DNA of 35,256 nt from Hyphomicrobiales bacterium (GTDB lineage Bacteria > Pseudomonadota > Alphaproteobacteria > Rhizobiales > Rhizobiaceae), in assembly GCA_021775495.1 (NCBI GenBank), contig JAJFHT010000332.1, positions 1 through 35,256 on the forward strand. Reading direction: 5' to 3'. Within the stretch, counting starts at the first letter, position 1, and each line of letters begins with the position of its first letter. Shown here piece by piece: positions 1-9,620 of the stretch. The translations under genes were made by a program, and so were the position numbers. A model generated the notes under the pieces. That model ran no database searches. It was not told where the DNA came from and saw only the letters and a program-made list of their open reading frames with translations.

Positions 1-137
1 CAGGGACCATCAATCTACCGTATCAACTGTTCCTGGTATTACCCTATCTGGCGACTGTCATTGCGATGATTGTGAATTCCAAATCGGTGATCTCGCCCGC
101 CGCTCTTTTGAAACCCTACAACCCGGAAGACCGTTAG
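1..137 (+). CDS. ABC transporter permease, C-terminal fragment (partial at window edge)
   Basis: An open frame enters from the left edge (first full codon at base 3) and stops at TAG 135-137. It gives about 44 residues: a hydrophobic helix containing LFLVLPYLATVIAMIV, then a short polar tail ending PYNPEDR. A final membrane helix starting at 'LPY' with a tail 'xLGxPYxxxxR' is typical of the second permease subunit of BMP/simple-sugar (nucleoside) ABC importers, which sits in the inner membrane. That assignment rests on C-terminal resemblance only; the rest of the gene lies outside the window. The next gene begins about 50 bases downstream on the same strand. Confidence 0.6.
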   Translation, partial: GTINLPYQLFLVLPYLATVIAMIVNSKSVISPAALLKPYNPEDR

Positions 138-188
138 AAACCGTTTTCTGCATCATCACATCATGCCTTATTGAGTCTGCAAGGAGAA

Positions 189-1019
189 ATGACCGTGGCT
201 GACCCGTCTTTGATCAGCTTGATGTTTGTTCTTCTGCTTGTGATCGGTGCCCTGGCCGGTGTGCTGGCAGGTATGTTGGGTGTCGGTGGTGGCATCGTAC
301 TGGTACCAGCCCTCTTCTACGCCTTTTCCCAGCTTGGATATGGGGGCGCGCAATTGATGCAAATCTGTCTTGCCACGTCACTTTCAACCATCATCGTAAC
401 ATCGCTCAGGTCGCTTTTAGGGCATCATAAAAAGGGCGCTGTTGAATGGAAAATTCTAAGCAGCTGGGCACCGGGCATCGCGCTGGGTGCGATAGCCGGG
501 ATGTTGATTGCGTCATCGCTGCGGTCGGCCACGCTTCAAATGGTGTTTGGCGTTCTGGCGATTACCGTGGGCGTGTACATGGCCCTGGGAAACAGCAAGT
601 GGCGTCTGGGAGCCACGATGCCAACGGGACCGGTGCGCGCACTGATGTCGCTTGTGCTTGGCTTTCTGTCTGTCCTGATGGGCATAGGGGGTGGCAGCTT
701 TGGCGTACCAGTTATGAACCTTTTTGGGGTTCCCATCCATCGTGCAGTTGCAACCGCTGCAGGATTTGGCGTGATCATCGCTGTCCCTGCCGTCATCGGA
801 TTCCTCTTTGTTCAGATTGATCCTGGAACCCGGCCGCCGTTTACGATCGGTTCAGTAAATCCGATCGCTTTTGTGACTATCATTACAATGACATTGCTGA
901 CAGCGCCCCTGGGTGTAAAGCTGGCACACAAAATGGATGCGAGGCCGCTTAAACGTGTGTTCGGAGTTTTTCTGACGCTGGTGGCAGTGAACATGTTGCG
1001 TAAGGCGATGGGTTTTTGA
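189..1019 (+). CDS. TSUP / TauE-SafE family membrane permease
   Basis: This is a polytopic inner-membrane protein of about 276 residues with roughly eight hydrophobic segments. It carries the duplicated glycine-rich signature of the TauE/SafE (TSUP) family: 'GMLGVGGGIVLVPAL' near the N-terminus and 'GIGGGSFGVPVMN' in the second half. Family members export sulfite, sulfoacetate or other organosulfur anions; the substrate here cannot be read from sequence. Start choice is uncertain. A strong AAGGAG lies at 181-186. It is only 2 bases from the ATG at 189 but 8 bases from a GTG at 195, so the GTG may be the real start. A TTG at 171 precedes the ribosome site and is unlikely. The gene ends directly against a transposase remnant, so its downstream context has been disturbed. 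Confidence 0.85.
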   Translation: MTVADPSLISLMFVLLLVIGALAGVLAGMLGVGGGIVLVPALFYAFSQLGYGGAQLMQICLATSLSTIIVTSLRSLLGHHKKGAVEWKILSSWAPGIALGAIAGMLIASSLRSATLQMVFGVLAITVGVYMALGNSKWRLGATMPTGPVRALMSLVLGFLSVLMGIGGGSFGVPVMNLFGVPIHRAVATAAGFGVIIAVPAVIGFLFVQIDPGTRPPFTIGSVNPIAFVTIITMTLLTAPLGVKLAHKMDARPLKRVFGVFLTLVAVNMLRKAMGF

Positions 1020-1089
1020 TGCTGGTCTGGTGGTTTTGGGCGCGCATCGGCGGTCCAGAACAGGTCGGCATCATGGCGACAGCGGTTTG

Positions 1090-1590
1090 ATGTTCGTTAA
1101 TGTCTGTCCATGCTTGTGCCCGGCTGCGACCGGCCGGATCACCTGCCTTCAGGCGTTGGCCGCGCAGGCTTCCGCCGCGCAACGGTGTCATGTTGATCTT
1201 GACGGATGTTTCATCGATGAAGACAAGGCGACGAGGTTGGCGCCAGCACTGCCATTCGGAACGCACCACTCTCGCATCAGCGCGCTCTTTCTCCGATGCC
1301 ATCAGCGTTATTTTAATAGCTGAAACCCTGTCTGCACAGGAACTTGGACAGATTGGACGGATCAGCCTGCACGCCATGTTCGGCCTGAAGTACTGCAGCA
1401 AGTTCCGACATGGTGATGTCGGGCCTGGCTTTCATCTGGGAGATGATGAAGTCGCGACAGGGACCAAGCTCGCCGAAGTCCGGTGGACGGCCCATGCGGG
1501 CCGGCGCAACCGACCCCTTCGCTTCATAGCGTGCCTGAAGCCGTACCGCCGTCGAGGCTGCAGCCGCAAACCGGACGGCAGCCGCTCACC
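1090..1590 (-). pseudogene. IS630-family transposase remnant, frameshifted and truncated
   Basis: Read on the minus strand from about 1590, one frame gives an IS630-type helix-turn-helix region (AAAASTAVRLQARYEAKGS, then 'MGRPPDFGELGPCRDFI' and 'PSNLSKFLCRQGFSY') and hits a TAA at 1313-1315. Dropping one base in the run of T/A at 1312-1315 restores the reading as FSYKITLMASEKERADAR. It then continues to 'RRLVFIDET', which holds the first Asp of the DDE triad, and 'MTPLRGGSLRGQRL'. Recognisable homology stops near 1123, before the second and third catalytic residues. A stop also interrupts the frame just above the N-terminal part. This is therefore a dead fragment carrying at least one frameshift and a C-terminal deletion. 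No terminal inverted repeats were found by eye. Confidence 0.75.
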
Positions 1591-1641
1591 AACAATTATA
1601 ATCTTTTACTTACTTAGTTGTCTGACGGTTATCAATTTAAA

Positions 1642-2919
1642 TCAGATGTGTTTTTTGACTTTTTTTCCTGCCTTCAGGAAGCGCACCGGATTGATTGTCT
1701 TTCCGTGTCTGCGGATTTCGTAATGCAGGTGAGGGCCGGTACTGCGGCCGCTGCTTCCAATCTTACCAATGATTTTGCGCACACTGACCCTCTGACCTTT
1801 CTTGACCAGGATCTTGCTCATATGGGCGTAACGTGTCTTCAGGCCGTTTCCATGGTCGATTTCCACCATTCGGCCATAGCCTCCTGTCCATCCAGCTTTG
1901 ACAACCTTGCCGGAAGCGGTTGCGCGGACCGGTGCGCCATTCGGAGCGCGGAAATCCATCCCGGAATGGAATGCTGGAGTGCCGAGAAGCGGGTCCTTGC
2001 GCACCCCGAAGCGGCTTGAAATCCTGCGACCTGGCGCCGGATTTGTCACCGGGTAGCGCGCCAGTTTTGTCTTGACTGTCTTTAACTGGTTTAAGGCAAC
2101 ATCCAGTTCACGAACATGGGACTCGAAATTGGTACTGTCATCGGCTGGGACCAGTGGGCCGCCCATGGCGGACTGGTCGCTGGCAATTTGCAGCTTGACG
2201 CCCGCAGTTTGTAGCGCCTCAGCAATCGCTCCGGCCTTGTAGTAGGCATCGGTGGTCAATGCCTGAATGTGACTGATCTGCTCGCTTTCAATATCCCGAA
2301 GTGAGGCGTTGATCTTTACGAACAACCGGTCAGCGCGGTCGGCGGCGGCGAGGCTTTGGCTGTCCTGCGCGCCCGACAACAGTGGCAGCGATCCGGTAAT
2401 GATAGAATCAACGTTCGCGATCCGGCTCAGTTTCGCTGAGGGTGCTGCCTCCAGGGCGGCGGCTTTGTCAGGCCGCTTTATCGGAACTGGAACGGTATCC
2501 TGGGCCTTTTTGATTTTGCCCGAGGCTCGATCGAGAAGGGGGCCGAGACGACCGTGCCGTTGACTGAGTGCGGTTTGGCGTTTCAGCAGTTCGCTGACCT
2601 TGTCTTCCATCAGTTGCTGATCAAGCATCTGGCGGCTGGTTATACGGTCGACCTGGGCCCGGAGCGCGGAAATCCGATCTTCATAGCTGTGCTGCATACG
2701 CGCCTGCCGCGCCATTGATGCGCCGAGCAGGTCATCTCGCAGAACGAGATAGGTCGTTGCCAGCAGATATCCGATCGCGAATGCAGCCAGCACCGAGCCC
2801 GCCAGAGCGGCGACCCAAGGGCGGACTGTGAAATGACGAATTGAGTCGCCTTGAGCGATAATAATCGTATGAGGTTCTTTACGCTTACCAAAAACGTTTG
2901 ATCGACCTGTCTGTGACAC
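1642..2919 (-). CDS. M23 family peptidoglycan endopeptidase (LytM domain), membrane-anchored
   Basis: About 425 residues. A short cytoplasmic N-terminus (FGKRKEPHTIIIAQG) leads into one membrane helix (about 33-58), then a long coiled-coil/linker region (LRAQVDRITSRQ..., 'LSQRHGRLGPLLDRA'). The C-terminal LytM (M23) domain has the zinc ligands H318 and D322 in HSGMDF, the catalytic-site motif 'YAHMSK', and H399 in 'GPHLHYEIRR'. The active site is complete, so it probably cleaves peptidoglycan cross-bridges in the periplasm. The N-terminal pattern is characteristic of a conserved Hyphomicrobiales group. I chose GTG 2919 because the protein then begins MSQTGRSNVFGKRKEP, like relatives, with AAGGAG 12 bases upstream. 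A TTG at 2952 is the alternative. The bcp gene lies 200 bases upstream on the same strand. Confidence 0.88.
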   Translation of the reverse strand: MSQTGRSNVFGKRKEPHTIIIAQGDSIRHFTVRPWVAALAGSVLAAFAIGYLLATTYLVLRDDLLGASMARQARMQHSYEDRISALRAQVDRITSRQMLDQQLMEDKVSELLKRQTALSQRHGRLGPLLDRASGKIKKAQDTVPVPIKRPDKAAALEAAPSAKLSRIANVDSIITGSLPLLSGAQDSQSLAAADRADRLFVKINASLRDIESEQISHIQALTTDAYYKAGAIAEALQTAGVKLQIASDQSAMGGPLVPADDSTNFESHVRELDVALNQLKTVKTKLARYPVTNPAPGRRISSRFGVRKDPLLGTPAFHSGMDFRAPNGAPVRATASGKVVKAGWTGGYGRMVEIDHGNGLKTRYAHMSKILVKKGQRVSVRKIIGKIGSSGRSTGPHLHYEIRRHGKTINPVRFLKAGKKVKKHI

Positions 2920-2972
2920 CGGGCACGCAAGCTCCTTAGGCGGAAAAATCAACCTCCGGATTACACAAGCTT

Positions 2973-2980
2973 ATGGTTAA
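2973..2980. promoter_or_regulatory. Possible CtrA-type half-site upstream of the M23 peptidase
   Basis: ATGGTTAA (TTAACCAT on the minus strand) lies about 54 bases upstream of the M23 start. TTAACCAT is a recognised CtrA-associated motif in alphaproteobacteria. Only a single 8-base match is visible and there is no second TTAA at the expected spacing, so this is a weak candidate. Confidence 0.25.
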
Positions 2981-3119
2981 TAAAGAATGTGCGGGTTGCG
3001 ATAGGGCATGTTCCAGATCAACAGGGACGCGCGTGCCGGAGCAACCGCGCCTCGGTGTAGCCGGCGGCGCGGATATTCATTTCTGCTGGATGCCGTCAGT
3101 GTCTATCCGTGGTCGAGAA

Positions 3120-3587
3120 TCAAAGCGACTCTACCGCTTGCAGAACTGTCTCCGCATGGCCCGGAACTTTCACTTTTCGCCAGATTTCGGCGATTGAACC
3201 GTCTGCTGAAATCAGGAAGGTCGAGCGTTCCACCCCCATATATTTGCGTCCGTACATGCTTTTTTCGACCCAGACGCCATAGGCGTTGAGCGCGGTCTTT
3301 TCCTCATCGGATACCAGCTCAACGGTCAGTTCATGCTTGGCCTTGAATTTGTCGTGGCGTTTAATGCTGTCGGGAGACATCCCCAGCACACGGGCGCCTG
3401 CGGTCCGAAATCTTTCCAGCAATTGTGAAAATGCAATAGCCTCCGCCGTGCAGCCGCTAGTGTCGTCTTTGGGATAGAAGAACAAAACCACCGGTTTGCC
3501 GCGCAGGGTGGATAATTTCAATATCGTGCTTCCATCGCACGGTAATTCGAAGTCCGGGGCCTGATCCCCGATCGCCAGTTCAGTCAT
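3120..3587 (-). CDS. bcp: Thioredoxin-dependent thiol peroxidase, Bcp/PrxQ type peroxiredoxin
   Basis: 155 residues, the usual Bcp size. The AhpC/TSA thioredoxin-like fold is indicated by 'GDQAPDFELP' at the start, 'VVLFFYPKDDTSGCTAEA' around the peroxidatic Cys46, and 'GRKYMGVERSTFLI' later. It should reduce hydrogen peroxide and organic hydroperoxides in the cytoplasm. The resolving Cys found five residues after the peroxidatic one in E. coli Bcp is Ile51 here. The enzyme must therefore work as a 1-Cys type or use another partner; Cys17 is the only other cysteine. ATG 3587 gives the family-typical N-terminus MTELAIGDQAP. The longer frame upstream (to 3665) would run towards the divergent AsmA-like gene and has no family support. 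Confidence 0.93.
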   Translation of the reverse strand: MTELAIGDQAPDFELPCDGSTILKLSTLRGKPVVLFFYPKDDTSGCTAEAIAFSQLLERFRTAGARVLGMSPDSIKRHDKFKAKHELTVELVSDEEKTALNAYGVWVEKSMYGRKYMGVERSTFLISADGSIAEIWRKVKVPGHAETVLQAVESL

Positions 3588-3681
3588 ACGCCTGCCTTTC
3601 TTGCATTCTATCGACCGTTGGAACGTCATATAGTCGTTCGACAGGATTCGTCCACAACCGAACAAGCGGTGTTCTAGCCAC

Positions 3682-6600
3682 GTGGCTCAAGAAAAACAAA
3701 AAGGCGACAGATCCGCATTTGACAGCGAAGACATCGGTCAAATTGAGGTCCTGTTGTCTGAAAAAATGAATGCGGATGCAGAGGAGATCACAACGGCGAG
3801 AAAGCCGCTTCGAGTGATCCTGACCGCCTTGTTTGTGCTGTGTTTCGTGGCGGTTGCCGCCATTGCCGGTGGATTTTTTCTCCTGAAATCGGGACTTGAA
3901 GGAGAGCGACTCAACGCCCAGGCGCAACAGACGATTCAATCGTTGATGGGTTCCTCGATTGTCACCAAACTGGGCTCCACCCGTCTGTCTCTCGACAAAT
4001 CGATGTTTTTGGCAATCGAAGCCGGTGATGTTTCCATTCAGGGTACAACCGGTGGCGCTACCATCGGCACCGCCGGTACGGTTCAGTTGGGGATCGATCC
4101 GGTTTCGGTTTTGTCCAACAGAATTGAACTTCGCAGCGCCAGGATCAGCAACGCACGTCTTTACGTGGGTGGGTTTTCCAATACCAGCCAGAACACTCTC
4201 GTTCCCTCGATCCGAGACGCCGGGGGGCGTGTTGACCCGGACCTGCTCCCCGATGCGCTCTACGGTTCGTTGAGCATTCTGTTCGACATATTGGACACCG
4301 GCGCTACAAAGAGCCTTGAGGCAGAAAATGTTCAAATCGACCTGCCGGGTCGCAACGCCGCGTTTATCGTTACGTCTGCACTGTTGACCCGCGAGGATGA
4401 AGGGGAACTGGTTCTGCAGGCGCAGCTATCGATCAATGGAGCGGCGGTGCAGGTGTCTGGTCGAACGGTGCGTGATACCCAATCCGGCCGGATTGCCGAA
4501 CTGAACCTCGTGGCGCAAAATATCCCACTTGGTTTTGTTGCCGGCGTTGATGGTTCCGGCAGTGCAGACGATCCTATTGGCCTGGCAACATTGGAAATTT
4601 CCGGAAAGGAAGCAGTCGGCGGATCGGCGAACCGCTTTGACGTGACGGCAACGGTTCCGCAGATCACACTGCCGCTTGGCAAAGGCAATTCCACTTCGGG
4701 TTCGAGCCGGATCGAGATGTCGGTCACGAAGGGTGACGGAAAAATCGATGTGGAGAAAGTTCTGCTTGAGCTTGGAAACAGCAGGTTCGAGTTTGATGGC
4801 GCATTCGGACCAACTCCCGATCCAGAGGCTGGTAGTCCTCACTACCGCTATGAGTTTGTCAGCGATGGCTCGACCCTTTCGCCGAGTGACAGTCCTGAAG
4901 CGCCATTGAGTATCCTTGCGCGGCTTGCCGGTACCTACGATCCTGACACATTTCATTTTTCCATCGACGATATCGGAATCCGTACCAATGGCGGAGAAGT
5001 TCTGGGGACGGCCTCGGTTGCGTTTGACAAACCGGTACCGGCGATTTTTCTGGCCATCAGGGTGCCTAAGCTTCCGGTCGGTCACGCCAAACAATTATGG
5101 CCTGCGATGGCTGCACCGACGTCCCGCAAATGGGTTCTCGACAATGTGTTTGGCGGGACCGTGCGTAACAGCAATCTGGAATTCTCTGTGGCCTCGGGGC
5201 GGCTTGGAAATGGAAAGCCGCTGACCGCTGAAGAAGTGTTTGGATATTTCCAGATAGATGGCGCCCGCTTTGATTCTGCCGGTGAAATTCCGCCGGTCCG
5301 GGACGCCTTTGGTTCGGTCGAATTCAAAGGCACCGATGTTGATATATCGCTTTCGAAAGGGACCGCCTATCTGCCAAGCGGGCACAGTGTGGCCACAAGG
5401 GATGGCACTTTGACGATCCGCAAGGCTCACATCAGACCTGTTATCGGGGAGTTGGATATCAAGATTGCCGGCGACGCGGCTGCCGTGGCCGAATTGTCGG
5501 AATTCAAACCATTCGATGCATTGAGAAATCTCGAATTCGGCCCGAGCGATTTGAGCGGCCAGGTGACTGGAAGCATTTTCAGCGAGGTTCCCATCAGCCG
5601 GTCCGAGCGGCCTCAAAAATTGAACTGGCGCGTTGAACTTGACTATCAGGATCTGTCGATTGCGGTGCCGGTCGACGGGCAGCTGGTCTCGCAGGCCGAG
5701 GGAACTCTTGTCGTGACGCCCGACAAGGCGGTCATACAGGCGGACACAAAACTGAACGGCGCCAATGCATCGGTGGATCTGATCGAACCTATCGGCGCGT
5801 CGGACGAACAGCGCAAACGCCGCGTGGTGGTTGAACTTGGCGACAAGCAACGTGCTGAGTTCCTGCCGGGGCTCAGCACGATATTGAGCGGACCGGTGTC
5901 GGTGGAACTGAATGCCGATCTTGAAAAGGTTCAAACGGTCTCTGCCGACCTGACAAATGCGGTGGTGAAATTCCCGTGGATCGGTTGGCAAAAGGGGAAG
6001 GGAATCCCGGCGAAGGCTTCCTTTGTGCTCAACCGGGACAAGTCGAAATGGACGCTTTCCGATTTTCAGCTGCGTGGCGACACGTTTTCGGCCGACGGCA
6101 CAATGCAGATTGTTGGCGGTGAATTGGTCAAAGCGGCGTTCCGAAATATCAGCCTCAATCGGGATGACGATTTTGACCTGATGCTCGAAGGCGGACGGAA
6201 GGGATATGCATTGCGCATTACCGGCCCGTTGTTCGACATGCGGTCATTGGTGAAACTCTACTCCGGAGATTTTCAAAAGGCTGCGAAACTGGTCGCAGCG
6301 ACACCGGTTTCGGTCATTGCCGATGTGAAGAAGGCCAAAGGGCACCATGGCGAAATTCTGGGTGATCTCGGATTTGAGTATCGGGGAACCGGAACCAAAA
6401 TCGAAAAACTGAAGATTGCGGCCGTGACGGACAACGGAGCCCGGTTTACCTTTTTGTTGGGTGAGGGGGAAACCGGCCGATCCCTGAGAATGGAATCTGC
6501 GGACGCCGGTGCGGTTTTGCGGTTTCTGGACGTGTATGAGCGAATGCAGGGCGGAACGATCAATGCAAACATGAAGGCCCGCAATGATGGCCCGCTGAAA

Positions 6601-7074
6601 GGCACCGTTGATGCCCGCGATTTCTGGCTCGTGGACGAGCCGCGTCTGTCTTCGATTGTCTCGACCAAGCCACAGGCTGGCGGCCGTGATCTGAATTCGA
6701 CCATTCGTGGCGGGCTTGATGTCACGAAGGTCCGTTTTGACCGTGGATTTACTGAGGTCGAAATGGGAACGAACTACGCCAGACTTAGCCGCGGCATCCT
6801 GCGTGGACCAACAATCGGCACTTCGTTCCGGGGTATGCTCTATGATCAGAATGGCCAAATCTCAATCGCTGGCACGTTTATGCCTGCATACGGTTTGAAC
6901 AGCATATTTGCCGGCATTCCGCTGGTCGGCCAGATTTTGGGAAATGGCCGCGAGGGTGGGCTGCTGGGCATCACATTCAAGCTGCAGGGGGCGGTGAATT
7001 CACCGAGCATCGCGGTCAATCCGATCTCAATGATCGCGCCAGGTGTGTTCCGTTCGATCTTCGAGTTTCGGTAG
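3682..7074 (+). CDS. Large AsmA/YhdP-like (DUF3971) inner-membrane-anchored periplasmic protein
   Basis: 1130 residues. A cytoplasmic N-terminal segment of about 42 residues is followed by one membrane helix (about 43-69, 'VILTALFVLCFVAVAAIAGG') and a very long periplasmic part of alternating beta-strand pattern. The C-terminal region ('MLYDQNGQISIAGTFMPAYG', 'IPLVGQILGNGREGGLLGI', 'SIAVNPISMIAPGVFRSIF') is the classic AsmA-like C-terminal signature. YhdP, TamB and AsmA relatives form hydrophobic grooves that carry phospholipids to the outer membrane, which is the likely role here by family. The GTG start has no clear ribosome site; the next in-frame ATG lies about 28 residues in. Its position between bcp and tyrS matches the order remembered for other Hyphomicrobiales. 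The downstream tyrS gene is convergent with a 38-base gap. Confidence 0.85.
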   Translation: MAQEKQKGDRSAFDSEDIGQIEVLLSEKMNADAEEITTARKPLRVILTALFVLCFVAVAAIAGGFFLLKSGLEGERLNAQAQQTIQSLMGSSIVTKLGSTRLSLDKSMFLAIEAGDVSIQGTTGGATIGTAGTVQLGIDPVSVLSNRIELRSARISNARLYVGGFSNTSQNTLVPSIRDAGGRVDPDLLPDALYGSLSILFDILDTGATKSLEAENVQIDLPGRNAAFIVTSALLTREDEGELVLQAQLSINGAAVQVSGRTVRDTQSGRIAELNLVAQNIPLGFVAGVDGSGSADDPIGLATLEISGKEAVGGSANRFDVTATVPQITLPLGKGNSTSGSSRIEMSVTKGDGKIDVEKVLLELGNSRFEFDGAFGPTPDPEAGSPHYRYEFVSDGSTLSPSDSPEAPLSILARLAGTYDPDTFHFSIDDIGIRTNGGEVLGTASVAFDKPVPAIFLAIRVPKLPVGHAKQLWPAMAAPTSRKWVLDNVFGGTVRNSNLEFSVASGRLGNGKPLTAEEVFGYFQIDGARFDSAGEIPPVRDAFGSVEFKGTDVDISLSKGTAYLPSGHSVATRDGTLTIRKAHIRPVIGELDIKIAGDAAAVAELSEFKPFDALRNLEFGPSDLSGQVTGSIFSEVPISRSERPQKLNWRVELDYQDLSIAVPVDGQLVSQAEGTLVVTPDKAVIQADTKLNGANASVDLIEPIGASDEQRKRRVVVELGDKQRAEFLPGLSTILSGPVSVELNADLEKVQTVSADLTNAVVKFPWIGWQKGKGIPAKASFVLNRDKSKWTLSDFQLRGDTFSADGTMQIVGGELVKAAFRNISLNRDDDFDLMLEGGRKGYALRITGPLFDMRSLVKLYSGDFQKAAKLVAATPVSVIADVKKAKGHHGEILGDLGFEYRGTGTKIEKLKIAAVTDNGARFTFLLGEGETGRSLRMESADAGAVLRFLDVYERMQGGTINANMKARNDGPLKGTVDARDFWLVDEPRLSSIVSTKPQAGGRDLNSTIRGGLDVTKVRFDRGFTEVEMGTNYARLSRGILRGPTIGTSFRGMLYDQNGQISIAGTFMPAYGLNSIFAGIPLVGQILGNGREGGLLGITFKLQGAVNSPSIAVNPISMIAPGVFRSIFEFR

Positions 7075-7112
7075 ATGGAGCGTAGTAATTCAGACCACCT
7101 GTCGCGGCAAAC

Positions 7113-8372
7113 CTATGATTCTGCCTGCCGCACAAGGACGTGGCGTTTTTTGCCGAGTGACAGTTTCAGCACACCCTCATGTGCGAGATCGGCCGCAGAA
7201 ATGATCCGGCGTTCGTCATCAAACGCTGCATCATTGATGCGCAGCGCGCGCGCTTTGATATGACGCCGCACTTCGCCGTTTGAAGCCGCTAGCCCGGCCT
7301 TGACGAAAAGGGACAACACACCGATTCCCGCTTCAAGTTCAGCAGCATCAATCATCACGGTCGGCAGGCTGTCCGAGAGCTTGCCTTCTTCGAAGGTCTT
7401 TTTCGCGGTCTCGGCGGCTTCATCCGCTTTTGCCCGGCCATGTGCCAGCGCAGTTACTTCCGTGGCGAGGATCTTCTTGGCCTCGTTGATTTCCGCACCA
7501 TCCAAGGCGGCCAACCGGTCGATCTCGTCCATTGGAAGTTTGGTATAGAGTTTCAGGAACCGGCTGACATCCGCATCCTCGGCATTGCGCCAGTACTGCC
7601 AGAAGTCATAGGGACTCAACATGTCGGGATTGAGCCAGACGGCACCACTTGCCGTCTTGCCCATCTTGGCTCCTGAAGAGGAGGTGAGCAACGGCGTTGT
7701 CAGTGCATAGAATTGCTTGTTTTCCAGACGGTGACCAAGATCGATACCGTTCACGATATTGCCCCACTGATCGGAACCACCCATCTGAAGCGTGCATCCG
7801 AACCGGCGATTCAGTTCGACAAAATCATAGGCCTGGAGGATCATGTAGTTGAATTCCAGGAACGACAGCGACTGGTCCCGATCAAGCCGCAGCTTGACCG
7901 AATCGAAGGACAACATCCGATTGACCGAAAAATGCTGCCCAACATCACGCAGGAACTCAACATAATTGAGGTTCAGCAACCAATCGGCATTGTTGACCAT
8001 CAGCGCATCGGAGGTTCCATCGCCAAAATCGAGATAGTTGTCGAAGACCTGGCGGATTCCGGCGAGGTTTTCCTCGATCGCCACCGGTGTCAGAATCTTG
8101 CGGGCTTCGTCCTTGAATGACGGATCGCCGATCATCGTCGTGCCGCCACCCATCAGGGCAATGGGCCGGTGACCGGTCTGCTGCATCCAGTGCAGCATCA
8201 TGATCTGAATCAGCGAGCCGGCATGCAGGCTCGGTGCCGTGCAGTCAAACCCGATATAGCCGGTCACCGTCTGTGTCCGGAACATATCGTCGAGCCCTGT
8301 TTCATCCGAGACCTGATGGATGAATCCACGCTCCTGCATGACACGCAGAAAGTCTGACCGGTAGCTGCCCAT
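7113..8372 (-). CDS. tyrS: Tyrosyl-tRNA synthetase
   Basis: 419 residues, normal for bacterial TyrRS. It is a class I synthetase with a HIGH-like motif HAGS (50-53, in 'APSLHAGSL'), tyrosine-pocket region '[18 protein letters not shown]' and '[17 protein letters not shown]', KMSKS-like loop KMGKT (236-240), and a C-terminal S4-type RNA-binding domain ('[20 protein letters not shown]'). It attaches tyrosine to tRNA-Tyr in the cytoplasm; a tRNA-Tyr(GUA) gene lies at the far end of this window. The start at ATG 8372 is chosen because it gives [17 protein letters not shown] and has AGGAA eight bases upstream. The longer frame to 8444 has no family support. anmK is divergent upstream. Confidence 0.97.
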   Translation of the reverse strand: MGSYRSDFLRVMQERGFIHQVSDETGLDDMFRTQTVTGYIGFDCTAPSLHAGSLIQIMMLHWMQQTGHRPIALMGGGTTMIGDPSFKDEARKILTPVAIEENLAGIRQVFDNYLDFGDGTSDALMVNNADWLLNLNYVEFLRDVGQHFSVNRMLSFDSVKLRLDRDQSLSFLEFNYMILQAYDFVELNRRFGCTLQMGGSDQWGNIVNGIDLGHRLENKQFYALTTPLLTSSSGAKMGKTASGAVWLNPDMLSPYDFWQYWRNAEDADVSRFLKLYTKLPMDEIDRLAALDGAEINEAKKILATEVTALAHGRAKADEAAETAKKTFEEGKLSDSLPTVMIDAAELEAGIGVLSLFVKAGLAASNGEVRRHIKARALRINDAAFDDERRIISAADLAHEGVLKLSLGKKRHVLVRQAES

Positions 8373-8474
8373 GGCAAATGTTCCTGTGTTTGTGATGGGT
8401 CGTTTTTGCCGTGGCATTGGCGAAAGATGCGCTCTACCATCCATCGGTGCGGCAAGACAAGAATGGTGATGTTG

Positions 8475-9620
8475 ATGTCCGGGTCATATGCGCTTGGTTT
8501 GATGAGCGGCACGTCGATGGACGGGATCGACATCGCCGCGCTGCGAACCGATGGCGGAATTCTTGTTGAACGCGGGCCGTCGGAGATGATCGCATTCGAT
8601 CCGGCCTTCAGACGGCTTCTGGACGCAGCCTTGCCAGTCGCAATGTCGGCCCGCGACAGCGCAGACCGGCCCGGCGACCTGGCTGCGCTCGAACAGGAAA
8701 TAACAATCCGGCACGCCGTTGCGGTGCGGCAATTTCTTGCCGGGGTCCCCGCTGCCTGGCAAAATCCGGATCTCATCGGCTTTCATGGCCAGACGGTTTT
8801 GCATCGACCGCAGGCGGGCGTCTCCGTACAACTTGGCGACGGGCATCTTCTTGCCAGCGAAACGGGATTTCCGGTCATATTCGACATGCGCGCCAACGAC
8901 CTGCGTAGTGGCGGGCAGGGCGCACCATTGGCTCCGGCCTATCATGTCGCGCTTGCAGCCGGGCTGAAAGCAAAGGGAACGCATGAGTTTCCGATGGTTT
9001 TCGTCAATATTGGCGGTATTTCCAACATCACCTTCGTGCCGGAAAAAGGTGATCCGATTGCCTTCGACAGTGGGCCGGGAAATGCACTGATCGACCAATG
9101 GGTCAGCGATCGGGCAGGCATTCCGTATGATTCGGAAGGTGCCATTGCAAGCGAAGGCGGTGTGTCCGCGCCGGTCGTAAAACGTTATCTTGACAGGCCA
9201 TTCTTTTCTCAACCTGCGCCCAAGTCGCTTGACCGCAACGATTTCGGGCTTCAGGAGGCGGACGGATTGGAACTGTCTGATGGCGCACGAACATTGGCAC
9301 GCGTATCGGCCGACGCCATATTGAAAGCCGCCGAGTTTATGCCGGAACCGCCAAATTTGTGGGTAGTGTGCGGCGGAGGGCGCAAGAACGCCTGTATCAT
9401 GACCGATCTGAAGGCTGGCGCGCAACGATTGAACGGCACTGTTGTCGCTGCAGAGGAGGTTGGGCTGGATGGCGATACCATCGAAGCAGAGGCGTGGGCC
9501 TATCTCGCCGTTCGCGCCAGGCATGGTCTGCCGTTGACCTGGCCGACAACGACCGGATGCCACCAACCGGTGTCAGGCGGCATCCTTGCGGAACCCGAAT
9601 CGGCGCAACTCACTATCTGA
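8475..9620 (+). CDS. anmK: 1,6-anhydro-N-acetylmuramic acid kinase
   Basis: About 381 residues. The N-terminal '[13 protein letters not shown]' is the ATP-binding/catalytic signature of AnmK. Further conserved blocks are '[11 protein letters not shown]', '[13 protein letters not shown]', '[13 protein letters not shown]' and 'VVCGGGRKN'. The enzyme opens and phosphorylates 1,6-anhydroMurNAc to MurNAc-6-phosphate, recycling peptidoglycan fragments in the cytoplasm. Several in-frame starts cluster at 8463, 8469 and 8475. I use 8475 because a weak GGTGA precedes it by five bases and the protein then begins just before the conserved motif. The 3' end overlaps the convergent alpha/beta hydrolase gene by 8 bases. 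Confidence 0.94.
   Translation: MSGSYALGLMSGTSMDGIDIAALRTDGGILVERGPSEMIAFDPAFRRLLDAALPVAMSARDSADRPGDLAALEQEITIRHAVAVRQFLAGVPAAWQNPDLIGFHGQTVLHRPQAGVSVQLGDGHLLASETGFPVIFDMRANDLRSGGQGAPLAPAYHVALAAGLKAKGTHEFPMVFVNIGGISNITFVPEKGDPIAFDSGPGNALIDQWVSDRAGIPYDSEGAIASEGGVSAPVVKRYLDRPFFSQPAPKSLDRNDFGLQEADGLELSDGARTLARVSADAILKAAEFMPEPPNLWVVCGGGRKNACIMTDLKAGAQRLNGTVVAAEEVGLDGDTIEAEAWAYLAVRARHGLPLTWPTTTGCHQPVSGGILAEPESAQLTI

Noticed and set aside
1100..1723. 207-residue plus-strand open frame
   Set aside because: Runs opposite to the IS630 remnant and into the M23 gene; no protein features of its own.
5095..5991. 298-residue minus-strand open frame
   Set aside because: Lies wholly antisense to the AsmA-like gene; Arg/His-rich composition, no domain.
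8484..9566. 360-residue minus-strand open frame
   Set aside because: Fully antisense to anmK, whose motifs are unmistakable; the antisense product has no recognisable motif.
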